From assembly GCA_032207245.1 (NCBI GenBank), contig CM063507.1, forward strand, positions 91,266,437 to 91,330,436: a stretch of 64,000 nt of DNA, given 5' to 3'. The position numbers and the translations under genes were made by a program. Under the pieces are notes generated by a model. The model did not search any database and was not told where the DNA came from. It saw only the letters and a list, made by a program, of their open reading frames with translations. Below are positions 33,317 through 45,023 of this stretch, one piece after another. This stretch comes from Pardosa pseudoannulata (taxonomy: Eukaryota > Arthropoda > Arachnida > Araneae > Lycosidae). Position 1 is the stretch's first letter; every line of letters begins with the position of its first letter.

Positions 33317-34643
33317 TTGGTTGGTTCGTTGTTTGGTTCGTTTGTTCGTTCTTTCGTTGGTTGGTTGGTTCGTTCGTTTGTTCGAACTTTGGTTCGATCA
33401 TTGGTACTTTATGATCGTTGGTTCGTTCGTTGGTTTGTTGGTTATTTAATTGGTTGGTTCGTTGGTGGGTTGGTTGGTTTGTTGGTTGGTTGGTTCGTTG
33501 CTTGGTTGGTTCGTTGTTTCGTTCGTTCGTTATTTGGTTGTTTGGTGGGTGGGTTGTTTGGTTGGTTTGTTGGTTGGTTAGTTGGATCGTTTGTTCGTTG
33601 GTTCGCTCGTTGTTTGGTTTTTTGGTTGGTTGGTTGGTTGGTTGGTTGGTTGGTTGGTTGGTTGTTTGGTTGGATCGTTCGTTGTTTCGTTCGTTGGTTC
33701 TTTCGTTGGTTCGTTGGTTCGTTCCTTGGTTTGTTCGTTCGTTAGTTCGTTGGTTGGTTGGTTGTTTGGTCGTTTGGTTCGTTGGTTGGTTCTTTCGTTG
33801 GTTCGTTGTTTCGTTCGTTCGTTATTTGGTTGGTTGGTTAGGTGCTTCTTTCGTTTATTGTTTCGTTTGTTCGTTCTTCGTTCGTTCTTTGGTTGGTTGG
33901 TTGGTTGGTTGGTTGGTTGGTTGGTTGTTTGGTTGTTTGGTTGGTTGATTCGTTGTTTGGTTCGTTCGTTTGTTCGATCGTTGGTTCGTTCGTTGGTTTA
34001 TTTGGTTGGTTGGTTCGTTATTTCGTTCGTTCGTTATTTGGTTGTTTGGTGGGTTGGTTGGTTGTTCATTCGTTCGTTGTTTGGTTGGTTGGTTGGTTGG
34101 TTGGTTGGTTGGTTCGTTTATTGGTTCTTTCATTCGTTGGTTGGTTGTTTCGTGGTTCGTTCGTTGATTCGTTCTTTCGTTCTTTTTTCCATCCATTCGT
34201 TCGTTCGTTCGTTGGTTGGTTCGTTGGTGTGTTCGTTGGTTCGTTCGTTGGTTCGCTCGTTGGTTCGCTCGTTGGTTCGCTCGTTCGTTGGTTGGTTGTT
34301 CGCTTGGTCGATCGGTCGGTCGGTCGGTCGGTCGTTTCGTTCGTTCGTTGGTTGTTTTTTTTGTTCCTTCGTTGGTTCGTTGGTTCGTTCGTTCATTGGT
34401 TGGTTGTTTGGTTGGTTCGTTGGTTCGTTGGTTCGTTGGTTCGTTCGTTGGTTCGTGGTTCGTTCATTCGTTCGTTGGTTGGTTCGTTGGTTGGTTCGTT
34501 CGTTGTTTCGTTCGTTGGTTGGTTGGTTGGTTGGTTGGTTGGTTGGTTCGTTCGTTCGATCGTTCGTTGGTTGGTTGGTTCGTTCGTTCGTTGGTTGGTT
34601 CGTTAGATAGTTGTTCGTTTATTGGTTCGTTCGTTCGTTCGAT
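33317..34643 (+). repeat. (TTGG/TTCG/TTTG)n tetranucleotide array
   Basis: About 1.3 kb of tetranucleotides starting TT, mostly TTGG and TTCG with some TTTG, and a few interruptions. It begins in the middle of a satellite unit (GACTCG then TTGG) and runs into an assembly gap. On the minus strand it is CCAA/CGAA, the same motif as the AACC tails of the LINEs. The predicted ORFs rich in Val/Trp/Arg or Asn/Glu/Thr are by-products of a 4-nt period. Confidence 0.95.
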
Positions 34644-34743
34644 NNNNNNNNNNNNNNNNNNNNNNNNNNNNNNNNNNNNNNNNNNNNNNNNNNNNNNNNN
34701 NNNNNNNNNNNNNNNNNNNNNNNNNNNNNNNNNNNNNNNNNNN
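34644..34743. other. Assembly gap (100 N)
   Basis: Exactly 100 N after the tetranucleotide array; such arrays commonly break assemblies, so the real array may be longer. Confidence 0.99.
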
Positions 34744-35826
34744 CTAGCTGAATATAAAGTTTTATTCAAGACGTACAGACTAACTTTTTAAAATTATAAA
34801 CAACATGAACGTAAAAAATAAATAAACAAAAAATAAATGACCGGGGACCGACAAATTTTACTGCTGTAAATTTATACTGCTGAAATTTGGTACAAAGCTT
34901 TAAAATTAATAGGCTTTTAAATTCCATTCAACGACTCATTCTTCTTCATATTACAAAAGCATACAGGACTGTTTCAACAGTAGCTTTGCAAATTCTGGCT
35001 GGAGTTGTTCCTTTAGATATTGCTTGTAAGTCTACTAAAGAATATTATAATCTAAAGTATAACAAACTTCCTTTAACTTTAAATAATAGCCATAAATACA
35101 ATGACGTTGATTGGAATATTAATATTCTTTCTCCTCCCGCAATCCTTTAGGATGAGTGGAGTAGATCTGATTTATTAATCACGATGTAATGATATATACG
35201 ATGGATCAAATTAAATGGAATCTTGGTTGCCTTGTAGTTTTTCACAATTCTATTGTTTTTGAGCAAATTTATAATATGGTTCTGGCACGGTTTTTCAAAC
35301 TGAACTTTAGCAATCTCAAAAGCCATTGATTATATTATTAATAATAATTTTTAACATTGTTTACATTCGCACGGATTCATTGTCTGCACTTCAAGCTTTA
35401 TATAAAGAAAGCCACAACGACTTAGTTAACATTACAAGGGAAAAAATGAGAAATTGTAATACAAAAATTATTTTACAATGGGAAAATCTCATGCGGGTGA
35501 ATTCTATAATGAATCTGTCGATATTTTGGCGAAAGAAGCCACCAGAAAAATTACAACTGATTTCATTGTGTCTATCAAACAACTTAAAAGTAAAATACAT
35601 GAGAATTCTACTTGTTTGGCAAGCGATGGAAGATGACGATAAAGGTAGAAGAGTCTTTTCCTTCTTTCCCAAAGTTAGCATTAAAAGGTTAGAGGGAAAC
35701 TTCTATTTAAATCAAATTTTCACTGGACATGGGGCTATTCCCGCCATCAAAATAGATTTTTTAAAAAACCTAGAATTTGTTGGTGTCAAAAAAATGAAGG
35801 TACTATTGAAATTTAATATATTGTAA
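34744..35826 (+). pseudogene. Relic of an R1/LOA-like ORF2 (RT end and RNase H)
   Basis: The stretch from about 34905 reads LNSIQRLILLHITKAYRTVST, matching LNSIQRIPLIKITKCYRTVST of the copy at 3250-4587, then continues through LAGVVPL. Stops and shifts follow. RNase H pieces appear as RTDSLSALQAL (35368-35400), GKSHAGEFYNESVDILAKEA in another frame (about 35480-35545), and VWQAMEDDDKGRRVFSFFPK with FTGHGAIPA. It is AT-rich, older than the other copies, and has no ORF1 or endonuclease. The first 150 bases after the gap show nothing recognisable. Confidence 0.75.
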
Positions 35827-36668
35827 TTTAGTTCAAGATATCAGATTAAATATTTTCCTTCAAATTTTTAACTGTAAATTTATATAAATGTAACTCTCCT
35901 AAATCGTATTGGACTCTGCTCAATAATGGACTATTTTGTTAATTTATCAGTAGCCGAATTATTTGTAAATTTATTTTCTTTCTATTAATTCCATAAAAAA
36001 AAATTTTTATATTTTCGTCATTACTTATATCAAAAGTATAATCAGTTTATAATAACTTCTATATTACCCTTAAACTGTACTTATTGTCTGTACTTATTAA
36101 CTGTACTTATTGTCATCATTCTCTTGTGGCCTTCTCATTATTAATTTGCTGTTATCTTGGCAAAAAAAAAAATTATAGGAAAAAAAAATAAAATTCTAAG
36201 TCTTTCAGAACACTTCGCGATAGACAGTGATTTCTCTGTCCAAAATTTAAAAATTTTTTCTTTGTTAAAAGAACTTTGTGTTCCTTAAGTACTATACAGG
36301 ATTTCTGTCCAGACGATTAGTTATCATTCCCCGTATGGCGTAAGCTGGTCGGGTGTAAAGCTTACTTATACTTTAGAATCGGCTAGTTAAAACCAAAACC
36401 TTTTAAGTTGTGCTAAAGTTCATTTACTCTGGATGGGGTAAGCATTTTTTCTAGGTGGCACTTAAGTTGTGAAGGTGAGAAAAATATTAAATTAACACTT
36501 TACTGCCGGTCATCGATTAATCGACTTTTAATCCAAAGCGCTTACCGACCGGTCGTCGATTAATCAATTTGATCTTCTGTTAGATTTGGTTAGGTTAGAT
36601 ACAAGCAGCAGGCATTTCGCATTCACAGATTCTTTTTTCTAAGCTTTAATTCTTAGAAATGAATGGAA
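35827..36668. other. AT-rich spacer, no gene seen
   Basis: I see no coding region. The part 36492-36570 has a possible piggyBac-type terminus: a TTAA followed by CACTTTACTGCCGGTC, and two copies of a CCGGTC(A/G)TCGATTAATC(G/A)A block at 36506 and 36549. The satellite starts about 100 bp further on. Confidence 0.45.
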
Positions 36669-39600
36669 GTCTGGGCGCCCGAAAGCTGGAAGTCTGGGGC
36701 GCCCGAAAGCGGCAAATTCTGGGGCGCCCGAAAGCTGAAAAAATCTGGGGCGCCCGAAAGCGGCAAAGTCTGGGGCGCCCGAAAGCGGCAAATTCTGGGG
36801 CGCCCGAAAGCTTTAAATTCTGGGCGCCCGAAGGCTGCAAACTCTGGGGCGCCCGAAAGCTGCAAACTCTGGGGCGCCCGAAAGCTAGAAAGGCTCCGGC
36901 GCCCGAAAGCTGCAAAGTCTGGGGCGCCCGAAAGCTTCAAATTCTGGGGCGCCCGAAAGCTGCAAAGACTCGGGCGCCCGAAAGCTGCAAAGACTCGGGC
37001 GCCCGAAAGCTGCAAAGACTCGGGCGCCCGAAAGCTGCAAAGACTCGGGCGCCCGAAAGCTGCGAAGTCTGGGGCGCCCGAAAGCTGAAAAAATCTGGGG
37101 CGCCCGAAAGCTGCAAAGTCTGGGGCGCCCGAAAGCTGCAAAGTCTGGGGCGCCCGAAAGCTGGAAAGACTCGGGCGCCCGAAAGCTGGAAAGTCTCGGG
37201 CGCCCGAAAGCTGGAAAGACTCGGGCGCCCGAAATCCTGGAAAGACTCGGGCGCACGAAAGCTGAAAAATCTCGGGCGCCCGAAAGCGGGAATGTCTGGG
37301 GCTCCCGAAAGCGGAAAAGTCTAGGGCGCCCGAAAGCGGCAAAGACTCGGGCGCCCTAAAGCTGCAAAGACTCGGGCGCCCGAAACCTGGAAAGACTCGG
37401 GCGCCCGAAAGCGGGAAAGTCTGGAGCGCCCGAAAGCGGTAAAGTCTGGGGCGCCCGAAAGCTGGAAAGACTCGGCGCCCGAAAGCTGGAAAGTCTCGGG
37501 CGCCCGAAATCTGGAAAGTCTGGGGCGCCCGAAAGCTGGAAAAGACTCGGGCGCCCGAAAGCTGGAAAGACTCGGGCGCCCGAAAGCTGGAAAGACTCGG
37601 GCGCCCGAAATCCGGAATAGTCTGGGGCGCCCGAAAGCTGGAAAGACTCGGGCGCCCGAAAGCTGGAAATACTCGGGTGCCCGAAAGCTGGAAATACTCG
37701 GGTGCCCGAAAGCTGGAAAGTGTCGGCCGCTCGAAAGCTGGAAAGGACTCGGGAGCCCGAAAGCTGGAAAGGACTCGGGCGCCCGAAAGCTGGAAAGACT
37801 CGGGCGCCCGAAAGCTGGAAAGACTCGGGCGCCCGAAAGCTGGAAAAGACTCGGGCGCCCGAAAGCTGGAAAAGTCTCGGGCGCCCGAAAGCTGGAAAGA
37901 CTCGGGCGCCCGAAAGCTGGAAAGACTCGGGCGCCCGAAAGCTGGAAAGACTCGGGCGCCCGAAAGCTGGAAAGACTCGGGCGCCCGAAAGCTGGAAAAG
38001 TCTCGGGCGCCCGAAAGCTGGAAAAGTCTGGGGCGCCCGAAAGCGGCAAAGTCTGGGGCGCCCGAAAGCGGCAAAGTCTGGGGCGCCCGAAAGCTGGAAA
38101 AGACTCGGGCGCCCGAAAGCTGGAAAGACTCGGGCGCCCGAAAGCTGAAATACTCGGGCGCCCGAAAGCTGGAAAGACTCGGGCGCCCGAAAGCTGGAAA
38201 GTCGGGCGCCCGAAAGCTGGAAAGACTCGGGCGCCCGAAAGCTGAAAAGTCTGGGGCGCCCGAAAGCGGGAAAGTCTAGGGCGCCCGAAAGCTGGAAAAG
38301 ACTCGGGCGCCCGAAAGCTGGAAAGACTAGGGCGCCCGAAATCGGCAGAGTCTGGGGCGCCCGAAAGCTGGAAAAGACTCGGGCGCCCGAAAGCTGGAAA
38401 ATTCTCGGGCGCCCGAAATATGGAAAAGTCTGGGGCGCCCGAAAGCTGGAAAAGTCTGGGGCGCCCGAAAGCGGCAAATTCTGGGGCGCCCGAAAGCGGC
38501 AAAATCTGGGGCGCCCGAAAGCGTTAAAGTCTGGGGCGCCCGAAAGCTGCAAAGTCTGGGGCGCCCGAAAGCTGAAAAGTCTCGGGCGCCCGAAAGCTGG
38601 AAAGTCTGGGGCGCCCGAAAGCGGGAAAGTCTGGGGCGCCCGAAAGCGGTAAAGTCTGGGGCGCCCGAAAGCTGCAAAGACTCGGGCGCCCGAAAGCTGG
38701 AAAGACTCGGGCGCCCGAAAGCTGGAAAAGACTCGGGCGCCCGAAAGCTGGAAAGTCTCGGGCGCCCGAAAGCTGGCAAAGTCTGGGGCGCCCGAAAGCT
38801 GGAAAGTCTCGGGCGCCCGAAAGCTGGAAAAGTCTCGGGCGCCCGAAAGTTGCAAAGTCTGGGGCGCCCGAAAGTTGCAAAGTCTGGGGCGCCCGAAAGC
38901 GGCAAAGTCTGTGGCGCCCGAAAGCTAGAAATTCTCGTGCGCCCGAAAGCTGCAAAGTCTGCGCCGCCCGAAGGCTGCAAACTCTGGGGCGCCCGAAATC
39001 TGGAAAGACTAGGGCGCCCGAAAGCGGGAAAGTCTGGGGCGCCCGAAATCGGCAGAGTCTGAGGCGCCCGAAAGCTGGAAAGACTCGGGCGCCCGAAAGC
39101 TGCGAAGTCTGGGGCGCCCGAAAGTTGCGAAGTCTGGGGCGCCCAAAAGCTGAGAAGTCAGGGGCGCCCGAAAGCTGCAAAGTCTGGGGCGACCGAAAGC
39201 TGGAAAAGACTCGGGCGACCGAAAGCTGGAAAAGACTCGGGTGACCGAAAGCTGGAAAAGACTCGGGCGCCCGAAAGCTGGAAAAGTCTCGGGCGCCCGA
39301 AAGCTGGAAAAGACTCGGGCGCCCGAAATCTGGAAAAGTCTGGTGCGCCCGAAAGCGGCAAAATCTGGGGCGCCCGAAAGCTGCAAAGTCTGGGGCGCCC
39401 GAAAGCTGCATAGTTTAGGGCGCCCGAAAGCTGCAAAGACTCGGGCGCCCGAAAGCTGGAAAGTCTCGGGCGCCCGAAAGCTGGAAAGTCTGGGGCGCCC
39501 GAAAGCGGCAAAGTCTGGGGCGCCCGAAAGCGGCAAAGTCTGGGGCGCCCGAAAGCGGCAAAGACTCGGGCGCCCGAAAGCTGGAAAGACTCGGGCGCCC

Positions 39601-42077
39601 GAAAGCTGGAAAGACTCGGGCGCCCGAAAGCTGGAAAAGACTCGGGCGCCCAATAGCGGCAAAGTCTGGAGCGCCCGAAAGCTGGAAAGTCTCGGGCGCC
39701 CGAAAGCTGGAAAGACTCGGGCGCCCGAAAGCTGGAAATACTCGGGCGCCCGAAAGCTGGAAATACTCGGGCGCCCGAAAGCTGTAAAGAATCGAGCGCC
39801 CGAAAGCTGGAAAAATCTGGGGCGCCCGAAAGCTAAAGTCTGGGGCGCCCGAAAGCTGGAAAAGACTCGGGCGCCCGAAAGCTGGAAAAGACTCGGGCGC
39901 CCGAAAGCTGGAAAAGACTCGGGCGCCGGAAATCTGGAAAGTCTGGAGCGCCCGAAAGTGGGAAAGTTTCGAGGGCCCGAAAGCGGGAAAGCCTCGTGCG
40001 CCCGAAAGCTGGAAAATCTCGGGCGCCCGAAAGCTGGAAAGACTCGGGCGCCCGAAAGCTGGAAAGTCTCGGGCGCCCGAAAGCGGCAAAGTCTGGGGCG
40101 CATGAAAGCGGCAAAGTCTTGGGCGCCCGAAAGCGGCAAAGTCTGGGGCGCCCGAAAGCGGCAAAGTCTGGGGCGCCCGAAAGCTGGAAAGACTCGGGCG
40201 CCCGAAAGCTGCGAATTCTGGGGCGCCCGAAAGCTGGAAAAGTTAAGTCTGGGCGCCCGAAAGCTGGAAAAGACTCGGGCGCCCGAAAGCGGAAAAGTCT
40301 GGGGCGCCCGAAAGCTGCAAATTCTGGGGCGCCCGAAAGCTGCAAATTCTGGGGCGCCCGAAAGCTGCAAAGACTCGGGCGCCCGAAAGCTGCAAAGTCT
40401 GGGGCGCCCGAAAGCGGCAAAGTCTGGGGCGCCCGAAAGCGGCAAATTCTGGGGCGCCCGAAAGCGGCAAATTCTGGGGCGCCCGAAAGCGGCAAAGTCT
40501 GGGGCGCCCGAAAGCTGCAAAGACTCGGGCGCCCGAAAGCTGGAAAGACTGCGGCACCCGAAAGCTGGAAAGACTCGGCCTCCCGAAAGCTGGAAAGACT
40601 CGGGCGCCCGAAAGCTGGAAAGACTCGGGCGCCCGAAAGCTGGAAAGACTCGGGCGCCCGAAAGCTGGAAAAGACTCGGGCGCCCGAAAGCTGGAAAGAC
40701 TCGGGCGCCCGAAAGCTGGAAAGACTCGGGCGCGAGAAAGCTGGAAAGACTCGGTCGCCCGAAAGCTGGAAATACTCGCTCGCCCGAAAGCTGGAAAGAC
40801 TCGAGCGCCCGAGAGCTGGAAAAATCTCGGGCGCCCGAATGTTGCAAAGTGTGGGGCGCCCGAAAGCTGGAAAGACTCGGGCGCCCGAAAGCTGGAAAAG
40901 ACTCGGGCGCCCGAAAGCTGGAAAAGACTCGGGCGCCCGAAAGCTGGAAAAGACTCGGGCGCCCGAAAGCTGGAAAAGTCTCGGGCGCCGGAAATCTGGA
41001 AAATCTGGGGCGCCCGAAATCTGGAAAAGACTCGGGCGCCCGAAAGCTGGAAAAGACTCGGGCGCCCGAAAGCTGGAAAAGACTCGGGCGCCCGAAAGCT
41101 GCAAAGACTCGGGCGCCCGAAAGCTGCAAAGACTCGGGCGCCCGAAAGCGGCAAATTCTGGGGCGCCCGAAATCGGCAGAGTCTGGGGCGCCCGAAAGCT
41201 GGAAAGACTAGGGCGCCCGAAAGCTGGAAAGACTCGGGCGCCCGAAAGCTGGAAAGACTCGGGCGCCCGAAAGCTGGAAAGACTCGGGCGCCCGAAAGCT
41301 GGAAAGACTCGGGCGCCCGAAAGCTGGAAAGACTCGGGCGCCCGAAAGCTGGAAAGACTCGGGCGCCCGAAAGCTGGAAAAGTCTCGGGCGCCCGAAAGC
41401 TGGAAAAGTCTCGGGCGCCCGAAAGCTGGAAAAGTCTCGGGCGCCCGAAAGCTGGAAAAGTCTCGGGCGCCCGAAAGCTGGAAAAGTCTCGGGCGCCCGA
41501 AAGCTGGAAAAGACTCGGGCGCCCGAAAGCTGGAAAAGACTCGGGCGCCCGAAAGCTGCAAAGACTCGGGCGCCCGAAAGCTGCAAAGACTCGGGCGCCC
41601 GAAAGCGGCAAATTCTGGGGCGCCCGAAATCGGCAGAGTCTGGGGCGCCCGAAAGCTGGAAAGACTCGGGCGCCCGAAAGCTGGAAATACTCGGGCGCCC
41701 GAAAGCTGGAAAGACCGCTCGAAAGCTGGAAAGACTCGGGCGCCCGAAAGCTGGAAAGACTCGGGCGCCCGAAAGCGGGAAAGTCTGGGGCGCCCGATAG
41801 CGGCAAAGTCTGAGGCGCCCGATAGCGGCAAAGTCTGGGGCGCCCGATAGCGGCAAAGTCTGGGGCGCCCGAAAGCTGCGAATTCTGGGGCGCCCGAAAG
41901 CTGCGAAGTCTGGGGCGCCCGAAAGTTGCGAAGTCTGGGGCGCCCAAAAGCTGAGAAGTCAGGGGCGCCCGAAAGCTGCAAAGTCTAGGGCGCCCGAAAG
42001 CTGCAAAGTCTGGGGCGCCCGAAAGCTGCAAATTCTGGGGCGCCCGAAAGCGGCAAATTCTGGGCACCGAAATCGGC
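36669..42077 (+). repeat. Satellite array 2, same orientation as array 1
   Basis: 5.4 kb of the 25-26 bp GGGCGCCC unit. Long runs of nearly identical 25-mers (for example 41210-41350) alternate with mixed stretches. It shares private variant strings with array 1 and repeats others internally (39102-39185 and 41897-41990). It is cut at 42077, in mid-unit, by the tail of a minus-strand LINE. Open in both strands for more than 700 codons because the unit has no stop triplets. Confidence 0.95.
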
Positions 42078-42106
42078 GGTTGGTTGGTTGGTTGAATGAA
42101 GTTTTA

Positions 42107-42139
42107 TGGCACTGGGTCCTCATGGGACATATTGTGCCA
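42107..42139 (-). other. 3'-terminal stem-loop of LINE copy H
   Basis: TGGCAC/GTGCCA outer stem with inner GTCC/GGAC, an A-T pair replacing the G-C pair of most copies. About 12 nt separate it from the AACC tail. Confidence 0.78.
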
Positions 42140-42295
42140 AACAAATAGTTAAAACTTAGAACCACAAAGATGGGATCAAAGCAGTTATAAAAGGATAACA
42201 TAAGATAAAAGCAAACATGTCAAAAAATGTAAAAACTATTGTAGAAAAGACACATAAAACCAACAGTAAAGAGAACAGCGATGAACGCATAAAAT

Positions 42296-44833
42296 TCAGA
42301 TGAAAGAGTAAAACCCAATGTCTTTTAAAAACAGAAAGAGCTTAGGATGAGGCGAATTATTTAAAATATCTTTCATGTCAATGGATGATGAATTAAAATA
42401 ATGAATACGATGTTTTATAAAAAGAGGGCAATCGATGAGGACATGTTTTACGGAGATGACCGCTTTACAGTGACCACACATTGGAGCTGGTTCTCCGAGT
42501 AAGAGATGACGATGGGTAAAACGTGTGTGTCCAATCCGTAGGCGAGTGAGGATAACGTCATGTCTTCTAGATGATAAGGTATCCCAATTTTCGATTTTTG
42601 GTTTAATGGCACGCAACTTATTATCAGTCCCTTCATCCCAACAATCCTGCCATTTCTTATGCAACAGATTTTTTATATATTTTTTGACATCACACAGGGG
42701 CAAAGACATGTCACAAAAGTCACTAGCAGTTTTTGCCGCTTTATCAGCCCTCTCGTTTCCCTTAATTCCCACATGTGACGGAACCCAGCCAAACAAAAAG
42801 GAAAAGCCCACAGATTTCAGACCCTCAATGAGGTCAAGGACTTCAAATACCAAAGGGTGACTGTCGTACCTGGGTGTACAGAGAGATTCTAAGACACTTT
42901 TCGAGTCCGAGTAAAAAATATAATTACCTTTCTCACGGTGTGATAGTTCTTCCAAGCCTTTTAAAATGGCTAAAATTTCTGCGGAGTAAATAGAAATCGC
43001 AGGATTTAATCTAAAACTATATGCATTGTCCTCAATGATAAAAGCACAGCCCACGAAATTGTCTTGCTTAGAACCGTCAGTAAAAACAGGTGTAAAAGCA
43101 GAGAACTTTTGTCGATGTTCATTAAAAATTTGGTTGTAAATAATATCAGGGGTAAACCCTTTGTCAAAATTTTTAAAAGGATTAAGAAATGTAAAATTGG
43201 AAAAAGTCCAAGGAGGTTTAAAATTGTCAGTTCTTAAAATGTTACGGTTAAAAAACCCGATTTCGTCTAAAGTATTTTTGATCCTCTGATAAAAAGGGAG
43301 GATACAGGAAGGCCTAGCAGAATAAAAACGCATGAGACAGTGGTTAAAATTATGATTTTTTACAGGATGATGTGACTGATGAAACTTTAAAATAATAACA
43401 AATAGATAAACATTCCCGTCTAAGACTAAGAGGTTCGTCATAGCAGTCAACGTATAAACTTTTAACAGGGGAGGTTCTGAAAGCTCCTGAGCAAAGGCGT
43501 AAAGCAGAGTGGTGAATGATGTTGAGTTTTTCTAATACAGATTTCCTAGCGGAACCGTAAACCACACTACCGTAATCCAGTTTGGAGCGAATGAGTGCAC
43601 GATATACTTTCAATAGAGATTGTCTATCTGCACCCCAAGAAGTACTGGAAAGAACTTTAAGAATATTCAGGGATTTCTCACATTTTTTCCGCAAGTCCAC
43701 AACATGAGGTAAAAATGAAAGTTTGCGGTCAAGAGTAATGCCCAAGAATTTTACCTGGCTCGGAACATTTATAAGATTTCCTCCGATATAAATTTCAGGG
43801 TCTAGGTGGAGGCCACGTTTTCGGGTAAAGTGAATGCAAGATGTTTTGGTATTGGAAATAGTGAAGCCTTTCTCGTTGGACCAGTTAATTATTTTGTTGA
43901 CTGCAGCTTGGAGTTGCCTGACAATAAAACGCATATCCGCGCCTTCACAACAAATATGCAGGTCATCAACGTAAAGATTTCCTCTTACCGAAGTTGGAAT
44001 TACCTTTAGTATACCATCAATGGCGACATTAAAAAGTGTGACACTGAGGACACTACCCTGTGGCACGCCCTCTTCTTGAATAAAAGAATCTGAATAAATT
44101 GTACCAATCCGGACCTGAAACTCCCGGAGATGTAAAAAATTTCTGATAAAAATTGGCAGGTTACCCCTTAAGTCAAAATTGTATAGGTTTTGCAATATGC
44201 CGTACCTCCACGTACGGTCGTATGCCTTCTCAATATCAATAAAAATTGATACAAGATGATGGTTTTTTAACAAATGCGTTGCGTATTTTGCTCTCTAAAT
44301 CAATTATATTATCAATGGTGGATCTGCCACGGCGAAACCCGCTTTGAAAGGGAGACAATAGGCGATTACTTTCGAGATAGAAAACCAGACGAGCATTTAC
44401 CATTTTTTCTAAGATTTTGCACAAGCAATTAGTGAGAGCGATAGGACGGTAATTTAGTGGAATCTTAGGATCTTTGTTGGGTTTCAGAATAGGTATGATG
44501 GTGGCCTTTCTCCAGGAAGATGGAAAGCTTTGTTCTTGCCAAATTCTATTGTACAAGCGAAGTAGGTTATGTAGAGAATCTGCAGAGAGGTTTTTAATCA
44601 TGTCATAAGAAATATGGTCAGGACCGGTAGCTGAATTGTGGGTGTTACGCAAGGCTTCATTTAATTCGTGTGAAGTAAAATTGCTATTATAGGGTAATCG
44701 AGTTTTGGTTTTAAAATTTAAAGATTTTCTCTCAGTAGCTGATTTGATTTTATTGAACGGGGACTGGTAACTATTGCCTGAACAAATATCACTAAAGACT
44801 GAGGCTATTGTATTTGCAATATCTTGAATGGAA
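42296..44833 (-). pseudogene. LINE ORF2 (copy H): RT and RNase H with two frameshifts
   Basis: Starts within the linker before RT (DIANTIASVF), then ATGPDHISYD, NYRPIALTNC and FQSGFRRGRST. A shift near 44265 leads into FIDIEKAYDRTWR, GVPQGSVLS and catalytic YVDD. A second shift near 43380 leads into RNase H: VFTDGSKQ, SAEILAILKGL, FYSDSKSVLE and WVPSHVGIKGNERAD. The end has CGHC...H..IDC and FLKDIGFYSFI. The endonuclease is missing. Catalytic residues of both RT and RNase H are retained. Confidence 0.88.
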
Positions 44834-44853
44834 GGTTGGTTGGTTATGGTTTA

Positions 44854-44889
44854 TTGGCGCAAGATCCAAGTTAGGATATGCTGCGCCAA
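44854..44889 (-). other. 3'-terminal stem-loop of LINE copy I
   Basis: TTGGCGC (44854-44860) pairs with GCGCCAA (44883-44889); the inner helix is GATCC/GGAT as in copy A. The AACC tail follows on the minus strand. Confidence 0.8.
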
Positions 44890-45023
44890 ACAAAAGAGCA
44901 CATATTGAAACAAAATTGTAATTTAAATGTAGGAGAAATACTAAAAAAATTTATAAAAATAAATACAGCAAAGACGAGGTAAAAGACTCTCATTAAAAAC
45001 ATTAAGAAAACATTAAAAAACAT

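Larger units (their letters stand above)
42078..44833 (-). mobile_element. 5'-truncated I-like LINE (copy H) inserted in the satellite
   Basis: Its AACC tail (42078-42094 as GGTT on the + strand) lies directly against a broken satellite unit. The terminal stem-loop is at 42107-42139 and the 3' UTR runs to 42295. The body reaches the RT region, where copy I's tail interrupts it near 44833. The missing upstream part is not found on the other side of copy I. Subfamily resembles copies C, K and Z. Confidence 0.87.

Noticed and set aside
33290..34610. Apparent membrane-like (Val/Trp/Leu-rich) and Asn/Glu/Thr-rich proteins
   Set aside because: Translations of a tetranucleotide array. The 4-nt period gives repetitive peptides in every frame.
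30114..42067. ORFs of 500-760 codons on both strands, such as Ser/Phe/Arg/Pro-rich and Lys/Arg/Gly-rich repeat proteins
   Set aside because: They coincide with the satellite, whose unit has no stop in any frame. All frames are open at once, indels change the phase without selection for one frame, and no non-repeat domain is attached.
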